From Streptomyces sp. P9-A2 (GTDB lineage Bacteria; Actinomycetota; Actinomycetes; Streptomycetales; Streptomycetaceae): a stretch of DNA of 64,000 nt. Numbering within the stretch: position 1 is the stretch's first letter; every line of letters starts with the position of its first letter. Under the pieces are notes generated by a model. The model was not told the DNA's origin, made no database searches, and was given only the letters and a program-made list of their open reading frames with translations. Below are positions 1-9,267 of the stretch, piece by piece. The position numbers and the translations under genes were made by a program. The DNA lies in the NCBI RefSeq assembly GCF_036634175.1, contig NZ_JAZIFX010000001.1:248001-312000 (forward strand), in the 5' to 3' direction.

Positions 1-579
1 CCAGACCAGACGCCCGGAGTCGTGATCCACCACGACGGTCAGGTACTTGTGGCGCTTCTTGTAGCTGATCTCGTCAATACCGATCCGTCGTAGCCCGGCG
101 AACAGGTCCACCGACTTCTCGACGTCCGCCCAGACCCGGGCGACGATGTTGCCTACCGTGCGCCACCCGGTCCGCATGAGCTGGGTGACGGACGTCTTGG
201 AACAGCAGGTCGCCAGCCAGGCCACCTGCGTGTCGAACGCCAGGGTATGTCCGGCGCCGTGTCTCGCCCAGGGAACCGAGGCGACCACTATGCCGTGCTC
301 GGGGCAGGAGACCCGGGGCGCGTCGGCCTCGAGGAATGCCTGGATGACGCCCAGGTCCAGGGCCCGCCAGCGTCGGCGTCCCTCACCGGCGTCGTACTTC
401 GCCGCCTTGCGCCGGCAGATCCCGCACCGCTGCCTGTGGCCCTTCGCCGGTCGGACATGCGCCACGATCACCAGCTCACCACCGACACCGCCCTCGGGGT
501 CGGCCTCCTCGGCCTCGACCTGCTCGATCAGCGTCTTTTCGACACCGAGCAACCGAACCCATATCCTCTTACTTTGCAC
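1..579 (-). CDS. ISL3-family transposase, N-terminal part (runs off the window)
   Basis: The frame reads from a GTG at 577-579 to the window edge (193 codons) without a stop. The N-terminal third has a zinc-finger-like arrangement (a C-x2-C pair, then a C-x2-H pair about 40 residues on) as in ISL3 transposases, and the last visible residues (DEISYKKRHKYLTVVVDHDSG) are the well-known block around the first catalytic Asp of this family. It would cut and paste its own element. The GTG is the first in-frame start inside the element; a TTG a few codons later is also possible. The C-terminal catalytic half lies outside the window, so activity cannot be judged. Confidence 0.88.
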   Translation of the reverse strand, partial: MQSKRIWVRLLGVEKTLIEQVEAEEADPEGGVGGELVIVAHVRPAKGHRQRCGICRRKAAKYDAGEGRRRWRALDLGVIQAFLEADAPRVSCPEHGIVVASVPWARHGAGHTLAFDTQVAWLATCCSKTSVTQLMRTGWRTVGNIVARVWADVEKSVDLFAGLRRIGIDEISYKKRHKYLTVVVDHDSGRLVW

Positions 580-654
580 GCCGTATCCAGGTTTATTCGT
601 TTCGTACCTTCAGCAGTCGAAACGTACCCCGGGTACGGCGTGTTCTGCGTATCA

Positions 655-691
655 GCCCTGGTCAACGACCCACGGATCCGACAGGAGAGCC
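655..691. repeat. Terminal inverted repeat of the ISL3-family element
   Basis: Read on the minus strand the sequence starts GGCTCTCCTGTCGGATC, the typical outer end of Streptomyces ISL3-type elements. The element therefore ends at about 691. The next eight bases (692-699, GAAAAAAG) are where an ISL3-type 8-bp target duplication would sit; the partner copy is outside the window. NRPS coding sequence begins immediately after, so this is the insertion point. Confidence 0.7.
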
Positions 692-3600
692 GAAAAAAGG
701 GCACGGAGCAGGGCGGGGCTGCCTGATCTGACGGCGTTGCGGTGGGTGCATGTCGGTGGGGAGGCGCTGCCCGTGGACCATGTGCGCCGCTGGTTCGACC
801 TGTTCGGGGACGGAGCGCGGATCGCCAACATGTACGGACCCACCGAGACGACCATCAACGCCACCTGCCAGATCCTCGACGCCCGTCCCGGCGACGAGGT
901 GCGGCAGGTGCCGATCGGGCGCCCCGTGGCCGGTACGGACCTGGAAGTGGTCCGCGCCGACGGAACCGTCTGCGCGCCGGGCGAACCGGGGGAGCTGCTC
1001 ATCTCCGGTGTCGGCCTGACCCCCGGCTACCTGGGCGAACCGGAGCTGACCGCACGGGCGTTCACCGTGCGGGCGGGCCGGCGCTGGTACCGCAGCGGGG
1101 ACCGGGTCCGCCGGTCGGCCGACGGCACCGTGGAGTTCCTCGGCCGGGTCGACGACCAGGTGAAGATCCGCGGGAACCGGGTGGAGCCGGGAGAGGTCGA
1201 GGCGGCGCTCCAGGAGTGTCCCGGGATCGCGCGGGCGGTGGTGGCGGCTCACGAGGGACAGCTGCTCGCCTTCGTCACCCTCCGGCCCTCGGCCGACCGG
1301 CCCGGCACCCGGGAGATACGCCGCCGTCTGGCCGGCGTTCTGCCGTCGTACATGCTCCCGGCCCGGATCACGTGCGTCGACGCGCTGCCCCTCACGGGCA
1401 CCGGCAAGGTCGACCGCCTGGCGCTGGTGGACCCGTCCTCCCGGCCCGGCCCGGCGGTGCCGGACAACGACGGGGCCTCCCCGCCGGTCACGGCGACCGA
1501 ACGACGCGTGGCGGCGATCTGGTCGGACCTGCTCCGGGTGGAACCGGTCCGCCGGGAGGACGACTTCTTCGACCTGGGCGGGGACTCGCTGCTCGTCCTG
1601 CGCGTGTTCGCCCGGCTCGCGGAACACGAAGTGCCGTTGCCCCGGCCGACGGTGATCTACCGTCATCGCACGCTCGCGGAACTGTCCGCGGCCATCGACG
1701 CCGTCGCGACCGAGCCGGAGCCGCGCTCCTCCACCACGGCCTCGGCCTCCGTCTCCGCGCCCCCGGCCGGACAGTCCCTCCCGGCCGGTGACGACCGGAC
1801 GTCCCCTTTCCCCGTCACACCCGGCCAGCGCGGGTTCCTGCTCGCGGAGGCTCTCACGCCGGGCGGCGGGGCCTGGCTGGCACGGATTCGGCTGTCCGGA
1901 CCGCTGGACCCCGAGGTGTTCCAGGCGGCGGTCGACCTGCTGGTGGAGCGGCACGGCATGCTCCGTACCGTCTTTCCCGCCGGGGCCCGTCCGCCCGTCC
2001 AGCAGGAACTGCCCCCGTCACTGCGTCTGCCGGTCGTCTTCGAGACGGTCTCGTCCCCCGCGGAGGTGGACGAACGGGCCACGGCCGAGGCTCAGCGGCG
2101 CCTGGAGACCTGGGCCTGGCCGCTGGTGCGCCTTCAGGTGCTCAGCCTCGCCGCACAGGAGCACACCTTGCTGGTGCACGCCCATCACGTCATCGGCGAC
2201 GGCTACAGCGCGGCGCTGCTCCTGCGGGAACTGACCGAGCTGTACGACCGGTTGGCGGGGGGCAGCGGCACCCCGCCCCACCTCGCGCCGCTGCGCAGCG
2301 ATTTCCGTGACCATGTCCGGTGGTCGGCGGAGACCGGTCACGGGACCGACGCCGCCGGGACGGCCGCGGCAGAACGCCGGGCGCGGGTGTGCGCCCCGTA
2401 CCGGTCGCCGGTGCTGCGCCCCGCGGCGGTGGCCGACGGCTCCGGTACGGCCGGCCGTGCCGGGGGCGCGACCGGCGATGTCCGGTTCGATTCCTCGGAG
2501 TTCACGCTCGGTGCCTCCCCGGCAGCGACATTGCGCGCGCTCGCGTCCCAGGCGCGAACCTCCCTGTACGCGCCCCTGCTGACCGCCTACCACCAGGAAC
2601 TCACGGCACTGACCGGACGGTCCGATCTGATCGTGGGACTGGCGGTGAGCGGCAGGGACAACGCACTGCCCGACGCGCACCGGATCTTCGGCCCGTTCGC
2701 CTCGGCCGTCCCTGTCAGACCCGCCCCCGCCGATCCGGCCGACGGCAGCGGCAGCGGCAACGGCAACGAGTGGGACTTCGCCTGCGCCCTGCGGCGCATG
2801 GCGGCCGAGGCCGAGGAGGCACGCGCCCACGAGGACGTGGTCCCACGGCGTGCCGACGGGCTGCCCCTGACCTCCCAGTTCTTCTTCACCTTCCTCGACT
2901 TCTCCGCGCTGGCGCCCGCGGACGACGACACCCAGCGGTTGTCGTGGGAGGCGGGGGACAGTACGTTCCTGCCGCCGTCGTCCACGACGGATGTGTTCAT
3001 GGCGGTGCGGCCCGACGGGGACGGGCTGCGGGTGACGGTCCGGGGCGCGAGCCCCGCGTTCGCACCCGGCGCACTCGACCGTTTCACCGGCTCACTGCGC
3101 CGACGTCTCGAACGGGCCGCGGTGAGTGACAGCGGCGTACCGAGCCGGCCGGGAACGGACCGTCCCGGAACGGACGGTCCCCTGGCGCACCGGCCCGCCG
3201 CCCACCGGTCCGGGACGAGGAGGTCCGGAACGCGGGGCCCCGGAACGCGGGACACGATGGACGCGGCCCTGATCGGCTACCTGCCCGCACCGGAGCATCT
3301 GGCGCGCCTGGCGGGTCTGCCCCCGTCGGCACTGCCCCGGGACGAGGTGCGCGCCATGCTGTTCCCCGACGGCGCCCCGCGCCTGGTGGAGACGGTGAGC
3401 ACGCCGCTGGGCCGGTCCGGCTTCCTCTCCGTCCCGCTGTTCGCCGACGAACTCGCGACGGACACCGGACTGGTGAGGCACACCGCCCGTGCGGTGTCGC
3501 TCGCCGCCGCCGGGGGGGCACGATGTGTGTCCCTGGCGGGGATGATTCCGTCGCTGACCGGCTACGGTTTCGACGTGCTGCGGTCCGGGCGCCATCCTGC

Positions 3601-4378
3601 GTCCGTGACGACGGGGCACGCGGCAACGGTCGTCTCCGTGGTGAAAACGGTGCACGCGGCGCTGGAGGCCACCGGCCGGGACCTCGCGGATCTCGACGTG
3701 GCGTTCGCCGGTCTGGGTTCGATCGGTTCCTCCTCACTGGAGTTGTTGCTGTCCCTGGCCGCCCGGCCTCCCCGGCGACTGCTCCTGTGCGATGTGCGGG
3801 GCAGCGGGCCGCGGCTGACCGTCCTGGGACGGCGGTTGCGGGAACGAGGGCTGATCGGGGCGGCCGGGTTCGAGGTCGTGGAGTCGGAGCGGGTGCTGCC
3901 GGACACGGTCCACGGTGCGGACCTTCTGGTGACGGCGGTGAGCGGTGCCGCCGCGGTGCTCGATGTCGGCCGGCTCCGGCCCGGGGCCGTCGTGGTCGAC
4001 GACTCCTTCCCGCACTGCTTCGACACCGGGCGGGCCCTCTCCCGCATGCGGGAGCAGAAGGACGTACTGGTGCTGGGCGGCGGGCTGCTGCACGTCGGCC
4101 GCACCGAGCGGGAGGTCGCCGGGGACCTGCCGGACTCGGCGGCGGCCGGCTATCTGGCCCAGCCCTGGCTCGAGGGCACCCTGGCCTCCTGCCGGTTCGA
4201 GTCCCTCCTCCACGCCGCAGGCCACGAACTGCCGCCGGTGCACGGCCTGGTGGACGCCGGGGTGGCCCTGGCCCACTGGGACGCGGTGGAACGGGCCGGG
4301 GTGTCGGCCGCCCCGCTGCACCTGCTCGGCCACACCGTGGACGCCGCTACGGCGGGCGGGGTGACGACGGGGAACTGA
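692..4378 (+). pseudogene. Nonribosomal peptide synthetase, 5'-truncated by ISL3 insertion: A(partial)-T-C plus acyl-ACP-reductase-like domain
   Basis: About 1,228 codons remain open. The frame enters an adenylation domain at the GGEALP region, then shows NMYGPTETT (A5), YRSGDRVR (A7), GRVDDQVKIRGNRVEPGE (A8) and GTGKVDR (A10). A carrier domain follows (DFFDLGGDSLL, Ser attachment site near nt 1590), then a condensation domain with HHVIGDG near nt 2186. After a Pro/Gly/Arg-rich linker (about nt 3120-3255) comes a 370-residue domain with a Rossmann loop GLGSIGSSS (about nt 3710) and Cys at 4190-4192. Its order of motifs matches cyanobacterial acyl-ACP reductase (AAR), including the position of the thioester-forming Cys. 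I infer reductive release of the tethered product as an aldehyde. The A1-A2 region is missing at the IS junction, so this copy has no start unless the other half lies beyond the element. The specificity pocket cannot be read reliably. Confidence 0.85.
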
Positions 4379-4401
4379 CCGCCGGCCGAGGCCACCCCGC
4401 C

Positions 4402-4448
4402 ACCGCTCCCGCCGCCCGCCCCGATTCGGGGCGGGCGGCGGGAGCGGT
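4402..4448. terminator. Bidirectional terminator hairpin between NRPS and terB-like gene
   Basis: Two perfect 23-base arms (4402-4424 and 4426-4448) flank one base, giving a very stable GC hairpin in the short gap between convergent stop codons. It can serve both genes. Confidence 0.8.
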
Positions 4449-4459
4449 CCGAGAGGGCC

Positions 4460-5038
4460 TCAGACTCCGAACTCCGTGGGCGAGATGCCCAGGGCCGCAC
4501 AGGCCTCGCGGATGGCCTGCTGCTCGGATGCCTCGAAGGTGCCGTCGGCACCGGCGACGACCATGCCGGTCTGGACGACCGCGCGTGCCTCGACCGGCTT
4601 CTTCGCCGCCTTGGCGATGTCCTGCAGCGCCCGCGCCTTGCCCGCCTCGAAGTTGGCCACGAGCTGGTCCACATGCTCGTTGAACCGCTTGCGGAGCTGG
4701 TCCGGCGGGAAGTTCTGCAGGACCTCGTTGGAGACGATGAGCTCTTCCACCCGCTGCCGCTCCGCCGGCTCGACGTACCCGTCGGCGGCCGCGACCAGCG
4801 CGCACATCGCCATGCTCGCGTCCCGGTAGGCGCCGCTCTTGAGTTCCGTCTTCGCAGAGGCCAGCTGCGACTTCAGCAGCCCCATCAGCTGGGCCTTGGA
4901 GCCGCCGGCGGACGAGCCGCGGGCACGGCCGCCGGACTGTCCCGGTCCGGGGTTGCCGTGCTGTCCTCCTCCCGACCTCGTGCCCTGGGACTGCTGGAGC
5001 GCCTTGGCCTGGTCCTTGACCCGGTCCCACATCGCCAC
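4460..5038 (-). CDS. TerB-family tellurite-resistance/stress protein
   Basis: About 192 residues. After a Gly/Ser/Gln-rich N-terminus (residues 10-45) there is an all-helical TerB domain: two alpha-helical halves each with an acidic metal-binding-like loop (AAADGYVEPAE and AGADGTFEASE). In actinomycetes TerB proteins accompany TerD-type stress proteins and are thought to work at the membrane in metal/oxidative stress; here no ter genes are adjacent. The start is uncertain: GTG at 5038 lies 8 bases from a GAGG on the minus strand and gives MAMWDRVKD, a start I recall from homologues; GTG 5047 and ATG 5032 are alternatives. Confidence 0.85.
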   Translation of the reverse strand: MAMWDRVKDQAKALQQSQGTRSGGGQHGNPGPGQSGGRARGSSAGGSKAQLMGLLKSQLASAKTELKSGAYRDASMAMCALVAAADGYVEPAERQRVEELIVSNEVLQNFPPDQLRKRFNEHVDQLVANFEAGKARALQDIAKAAKKPVEARAVVQTGMVVAGADGTFEASEQQAIREACAALGISPTEFGV

Positions 5039-5440
5039 TGGTGCCACCTCGGCTTCTGTTGCTGTCTTTCCGGGCCCGGTCGTCAGTCCCGGATGGTGCG
5101 GTCCGCCTGCTCAACGGACGCCGTCGCGGCCGTGTTCCCGAGAGCAAAAGAAAGGCAAAAAACTATCGTCGTGTCGTCATAGTGGCCGGTCAATCGGGTC
5201 GCGCGCGGTGGAGGCAACGGATCGGGGTGATCCCGGTCCCGTGGTGCGGCTCTTCCTGTCGACCCGCCCTACGATGCCGATGAACTGCCCTTCCGCGTCA
5301 CTGCCGTGGGGTGCGGAGGACGACGGGGTGACCGGCACGCAGCGACAGCGTTTCACTCGGACGGCTCAGCCGCCAGGCGATCGTGGTGAAGGGCTGCGGC
5401 CAGGGAAGCGGGGAGGCACGGCGTCGCGCCCCGGCCGGAG
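5039..5440. other. Intergenic region without a supported gene
   Basis: About 400 bases upstream of the terB-like gene and downstream of the minus-strand membrane-protein gene. It holds a less GC-rich patch (5145-5180, with A-runs) that may contain the terB-like promoter. Short open frames here have no recognisable protein, no good ribosome site and no codon-position signal. Confidence 0.4.
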
Positions 5441-5899
5441 TCAGGCTCCGGCGCTGTTCGGAGTCCCCGGTGCCACCGGGGCATCGCCGGTGGGACAGGC
5501 GGCGGCGCGCCGTTCGCACCGGAGCGCCGCACCGGTCGCCACCGCGCCGAGCCCCTCCCACACCGCGACGCCGATGAAGGCCTCGGGCGCCCGCCCGCCG
5601 ATCACGGCAACCGTGAACACCGTGCACGTCAGCAGCCTGAACGGCACGGTCCAGCGGAAGAAGGCCCGCCAGTCGGCGAGCGCCGCCAGGACGTAGTACA
5701 CGCCCATGTTGAGCGCCGCCATCGAGGACGCCGTCACGAAGGCCGGCGTGAGGTCGCCGGGACCCCGCACGTCCGGGGTCGCGAGGCCGAGCAGGAACAA
5801 CTGCGCGGCCGGCGCGATCAGCCCCACCGCGCCCAGAACCGCGGCGAGTGCTCCGAAGACGGCCATGGTCCAGCCCGAGACCGAGCGGGGAGTACGCAT
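5441..5899 (-). CDS. Small four-helix membrane protein of unknown function
   Basis: 152 residues from an ATG at 5899. Four hydrophobic stretches (about residues 10-30, 53-73, 78-105, 108-128) separated by short polar loops predict a small integral membrane protein; the C-terminal 20 residues are Ala/Pro-rich. It resembles small integral membrane proteins of the DoxX/DUF4345 sort in size and layout, but I cannot assign a family. It follows the glucanase gene in the same direction, behind a terminator hairpin, so it is probably transcribed separately. No strong Shine-Dalgarno precedes the start. Confidence 0.65.
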   Translation of the reverse strand: MRTPRSVSGWTMAVFGALAAVLGAVGLIAPAAQLFLLGLATPDVRGPGDLTPAFVTASSMAALNMGVYYVLAALADWRAFFRWTVPFRLLTCTVFTVAVIGGRAPEAFIGVAVWEGLGAVATGAALRCERRAAACPTGDAPVAPGTPNSAGA

Positions 5900-5917
5900 C
5901 CGGCCAGCTCGGCGGTC

Positions 5918-5949
5918 GGCGGGACCGCCACCGGGGTCGCGGTCCCGCC
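5918..5949 (-). terminator. Terminator hairpin after the GH16 glucanase gene
   Basis: Perfect 11-base arms GGCGGGACCGC (5918-5928) and GCGGTCCCGCC (5939-5949) with a 10-base loop, 16 bases past the glucanase stop codon. Confidence 0.7.
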
Positions 5950-5964
5950 CGAGCCGGGCGGGAA

Positions 5965-7317
5965 TCAGCCCACCGTCCACTTCTGGTTCGCGGCGCCCGT
6001 GCAGGTCCAGAGCTGGAGCCGGGTGGCGTTGGCCGCGTTGTTGCCGGTCACGTCGAGGCACTTGTCGGCCTGGGGGTTGACGATGTCGCGGGCCCCGGTG
6101 ACCGTCCACTTCTGGTTGGGTCCGCCGGTGCAGTCCCACAGTTGCACGGGCGTGCCGTCCGCGGTGCCGTTGCCGGTGGCGTCCAGGCACTTGCCGAGCG
6201 CGCGGAGCGTGCCGTCGGAGCCCACGGTCCATTGCTGGGCGGAGCTGCCGTTGCAGTCGTAGAGCTGGACGGGGGTCCCGTTGGCGGGGTTCGCCCCGGC
6301 GACGTCGACGCACTTTCCGGCCAGGCCCCTGACGGCGGCGCCCGGGGCCGAGTTCCCGGTGGTCACCGAGACGTGGTCCACGACGAGTTGCTGCGGGAGG
6401 ACGGTGGAGCCGTCGGGGTCTCCGGGCCAGTAGCCGCCCACCGCCAGGTTCAGGATGAGGAAGAACGGCTTGTTGAACACCCAGGATCGTCCGCCCAGGT
6501 CGGCGGGGGTGCGTGTCTGGTAGACGTTGCCGTCCACCGACCAGGTGATCGAGTTCGGCGCCCAGTCGACGGCGAAGGTGTGGAAGCCGTCCGCGAAGGC
6601 CTGCCCCCCGGGAAGGGTGTAGCCGGCACCGATACCGCCCGAACCGGAGTAGCCGGGGCCGTGGATGGTGCCGTGGACGGTGGAGGGCTCGAAGCCGACG
6701 TTCTCCATGATGTCGATCTCGCCCGACGCCGGCCAGTCGACCGGTGTGCCCAGCATCCAGAAGGCGGGCCACATGCCCTGACCGCGCGGGACCTTCATCC
6801 GTGCCTCGATGTGCCCGTACTGCGCGGTGAACTTCCCCGCGGTGTTCAGCCGGGCCGAGGTGTACTGGCAGGTGCCGTACCAGCACTGGTAGTTGGACGG
6901 GTTCTCCTTGCGAGCCGTGATCACCAGACGGCCCTGGCCGTCCAGGGCGGCGTTCTTGTTGCCGGACGTGTAGTACTGCCGTTCGTGGTTGTTGACGTTG
7001 TCACCGGTCTCGAGCTGCCACTTCGAGGAGTCGACCGCCGCCCCGGCGGGGCCGTCGAAGGTGTCCGAGAACGTCACGGCGGCGGCCGCGGCGCCGTCCG
7101 CGGGTGCGGCGGCGGCCGTGGTGGTGTCCGCGGGTGCGGCGGCGGCCGTGGTGGTGTCCGCGGGTGCGGCGGCGGCCGTGGTGGTGTCCGCGGGTGCGGC
7201 GGCGGCCGTGGTGGTGTCCGCGGGTTCCGCCCGGGCGGTCCCGACGGCGGCGGAGGCGACCAGAACCGCGGACAGAGCGGCGGTCAGACATCTGCGCAGC
7301 ATGCGTGGAGAGGACAT
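5965..7317 (-). CDS. Secreted GH16 endo-beta-1,3-glucanase with C-terminal CBM13 (ricin-B) module
   Basis: 450 residues. Signal peptide (MLRRCLTAALSAVLVASA, cleavage near ARA-EP), then a spacer of four tandem PADTTTAAAA decapeptides, then a GH16 catalytic domain with the EIDIME signature (nucleophile and acid/base Glu, nt about 6715) and Trp-rich substrate cleft. The C-terminal 125 residues are three CBM13 repeats with QQWTV/QKWTV motifs and paired Cys. The product should cleave laminarin-like beta-1,3(-1,4)-glucans outside the cell. GGGAGAG sits 3 bases before the ATG. A palindrome at 7482-7499 and a long inverted repeat at 7384-7433 lie upstream and may affect expression. Confidence 0.92.
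   Translation of the reverse strand: MSSPRMLRRCLTAALSAVLVASAAVGTARAEPADTTTAAAAPADTTTAAAAPADTTTAAAAPADTTTAAAAPADGAAAAAVTFSDTFDGPAGAAVDSSKWQLETGDNVNNHERQYYTSGNKNAALDGQGRLVITARKENPSNYQCWYGTCQYTSARLNTAGKFTAQYGHIEARMKVPRGQGMWPAFWMLGTPVDWPASGEIDIMENVGFEPSTVHGTIHGPGYSGSGGIGAGYTLPGGQAFADGFHTFAVDWAPNSITWSVDGNVYQTRTPADLGGRSWVFNKPFFLILNLAVGGYWPGDPDGSTVLPQQLVVDHVSVTTGNSAPGAAVRGLAGKCVDVAGANPANGTPVQLYDCNGSSAQQWTVGSDGTLRALGKCLDATGNGTADGTPVQLWDCTGGPNQKWTVTGARDIVNPQADKCLDVTGNNAANATRLQLWTCTGAANQKWTVG
7111..7226. repeat. 30-bp tandem repeat inside the glucanase linker
   Basis: Nearly four perfect copies of a 30-base unit with period exactly 30 (7111, 7141, 7171, 7201). In the minus-strand frame each unit encodes PADTTTAAAA, so copy-number change keeps the frame and only alters linker length. 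Confidence 0.95.
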
Positions 7318-7383
7318 GACTCTCCCTTCCGTACGGCGGCCCGCGTGGACGGGCGCGCCGACCGAGGTGTGGGGGTGGGGGTA

Positions 7384-7433
7384 ACGACCTCACCCGCGAT
7401 AGCGAGCGGGCTCCCCATCGCGGGTGAGGTCGT
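7384..7433. repeat. Long palindromic intergenic element, copy 1
   Basis: Perfect 17-base arms (7384-7400 and 7417-7433; arm ACGACCTCACCCGCGAT) around a 16-base loop AGCGAGCGGGCTCCCC. The same arms and the same loop core recur, in inverted orientation, at 47095-47171. It lies about 65 bases upstream of the glucanase start. Confidence 0.85.
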
Positions 7434-7481
7434 AAGCGCGTCGCCCCTTGATTCAAGACGTGAGTTAAGGGGGCGTCAACA

Positions 7482-7499
7482 CCCTGGTCCGGACCAGGG
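7482..7499. promoter_or_regulatory. 18-bp perfect palindrome, candidate GntR/DasR-type operator
   Basis: CCCTGGTCCGGACCAGGG is a perfect palindrome whose core TGGTC-N2-GACCA has the half-sites of DasR (dre) and related HutC-type GntR operators, but with CG in the centre instead of TA. It is 165 bases upstream of the glucanase and 157 bases upstream of the lipoprotein gene, which diverge from here. Regulation by an amino-sugar-responsive GntR factor is an inference. Confidence 0.4.
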
Positions 7500-8372
7500 A
7501 TCCACAGCCGTTCACTCGTCACCCGAGGAGGGCCTTCGCCGGCCTCTGTGAACATCAAGGACCCAATTCTCAGGCTGTGTTGCTATCCGAGGCGCTCATC
7601 ATGCGCCACACTGCCTACAGCAACGGAACCGACCGTTCGAAGCAGGGGGCGGGGCATGGCCGCGCACAGACCAGTCGTGGCCGCGGTGGCGGGGGTACTG
7701 CTGCTGGCCGCATGTACCGAGGGTGCGGGCGGGAATTCCTCCTCCCCGACCGCGTCCGGGAAACAGTCGGACGGAGACGGCGAAGCGACCGCGCGCCGGT
7801 CGCCGTCCCCCTCCCCCAGCCCATCGCCGTCGGACGAGGCGTACACCGTGACGGAGGGCAGGGCGCCCGGAACACGGAGCGCGGCGGCCGCCTTCATACG
7901 TGAACTCGCCGTGCGGCCGGACTTCTTCGGCCCCGGCTTCCGCAAACGCGTCCCGTACGAGAGTGATCCCGCCGAGTGGGCCGTGCTGGGCGAGGACTGC
8001 GTGTGGCGCCGCAAGCCACTGCCGGGCAGCGTACTGGCCAGCCTCACCCGGGCGTTCGTCCTGCCGGAGGCCAAGGGCAGGAAGGCCGTGTACGTGTCAC
8101 TGACCGTCACCGTGCACCAGAACGTCCTGGGCGGGCGCCGGGACATGGCCGTGTCCCTCGAGGAGGCCCTGCGCTGCCAGGAGCAGCGGCTGAACGCCAC
8201 GGAACGGGTGCGCGACCTGTACTCGCAGGCGAATCCGTTCGCCGAGGAACGCAACGCCATCGCCGACGACGACCTCATGGAGTCCGGGGTGTTCCTGGTC
8301 GACGGCGAGAAGGGGCTAGGTCGTGTCCGATGGGTCGTGTGACGCTCCCGCTGGGAACTCGTTCCGTGGGAC

Positions 8373-9257
8373 ATGGGGCGGGGAGATCTTTCGGATGAAG
8401 AGTGGGCTCGGCTGGAGCCGCACTTGCCGACGAATCGCGGGCGGGGTGGACGCTGGCAATGCCACCGTCGTGTGATCAATGGGATTCTGTTCCGGCAGCG
8501 GACCGGCCTCCCCTGGCGGGACCTGCCTCCCTGCTTCGGTAGCTGGAAGACGGTTCACGACCGTCATCGAAGGTGGTCGGCGGACGGCACGTGGGAGAGA
8601 ATCCTGCGGGCCGTCCAGGCCGACGCCGATGCCGAGGGCCGGATCGACTGGAGCATGGTCAGCGTCGATTCCACGACCTGCCGCGCTCATCAGCACGCGG
8701 CTGGCGCCTCCACTCGTGCCCCGAAGATCCCCGGTCGGCGCAGGAGCCCGGCGCGTCACCGCTCCGATGAGGGCCTGGGACGCTCGCGAGGTGGCCTCAC
8801 AAGCAAGATCCACCTCGCCGGGGAAGGTGGGTGCCGCCCGCTCGGGTTTGTCATCACGCCCGGCCAGTGGGGGGACGCACCGCAGATGATTCCCGTCTTG
8901 GAAGAGATCCGCGTGCCCCGGCAGGCTGGTGGACGACCGCGCACCCGGCCCGACCACGTCGGGGGAGACAAGGCGTACTCGTCACGCCGCAACCGGCGTC
9001 ACCTGCGCAGGCGCCAGATCAAGCACACGATCCCCGAGCCGAGAGACCAGCGGGCCAACCGCCGGCGCCGCGGCAGCCAAGGCGGCCGACCCACAGGGTT
9101 CGACAAGACGATCTACCGCCGCCGCAACGAAGTCGAGCGGACCATCAACCGGCTCAAGAACTTCCGAGCCATCGCCACGCGCTTCGACAAGCGGGCGTAC
9201 GTCTTCTACGGGACGGTCACCGTGGCCGCGATCCGCCTATGGCTCCGTCTGCAGTGA
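8373..9257 (+). CDS. IS5-family DDE transposase
   Basis: 294 residues in one uninterrupted frame. N-terminal DUF4096-type region (LSDEEWARLEPHLP, GILFRQRTGLPWRDLP), then the DDE domain: SVDSTTCRAHQ holds the first Asp, HVGGDKAYSSRRNR the second, and RRRNEVERTINRLKNFR the Glu with the YREK-like Arg/Lys. Many Streptomyces IS5/IS427-group elements split this protein over two frames joined by frameshifting; here a single frame covers both parts, so it should be expressed directly. All three catalytic residues are present, so the element may be active. Confidence 0.93.
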   Translation: MGRGDLSDEEWARLEPHLPTNRGRGGRWQCHRRVINGILFRQRTGLPWRDLPPCFGSWKTVHDRHRRWSADGTWERILRAVQADADAEGRIDWSMVSVDSTTCRAHQHAAGASTRAPKIPGRRRSPARHRSDEGLGRSRGGLTSKIHLAGEGGCRPLGFVITPGQWGDAPQMIPVLEEIRVPRQAGGRPRTRPDHVGGDKAYSSRRNRRHLRRRQIKHTIPEPRDQRANRRRRGSQGGRPTGFDKTIYRRRNEVERTINRLKNFRAIATRFDKRAYVFYGTVTVAAIRLWLRLQ

Positions 9258-9267
9258 AGCGCCCCGT

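Noticed and set aside
146..691. Long plus-strand frame that extends the NRPS upstream to position 146
   Set aside because: This part is antisense to the ISL3 transposase and has no NRPS similarity; real NRPS homology begins only after the IS end at 691.
3255..4378. C-terminal NRPS domain as ornithine cyclodeaminase or ordinary SDR-type reductase
   Set aside because: The Rossmann loop is followed by AAR-like blocks and a Cys at the AAR position; the SDR YxxxK pair is not evident.
5041..5283. 80-codon plus-strand frame upstream of the terB-like gene
   Set aside because: Arg-rich, no recognisable domain or ribosome site; likely chance in GC-rich DNA.
7111..7226. 30-bp repeats as a CRISPR array
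   Set aside because: Copies are directly adjacent, with no spacers, and encode a linker peptide of the glucanase.
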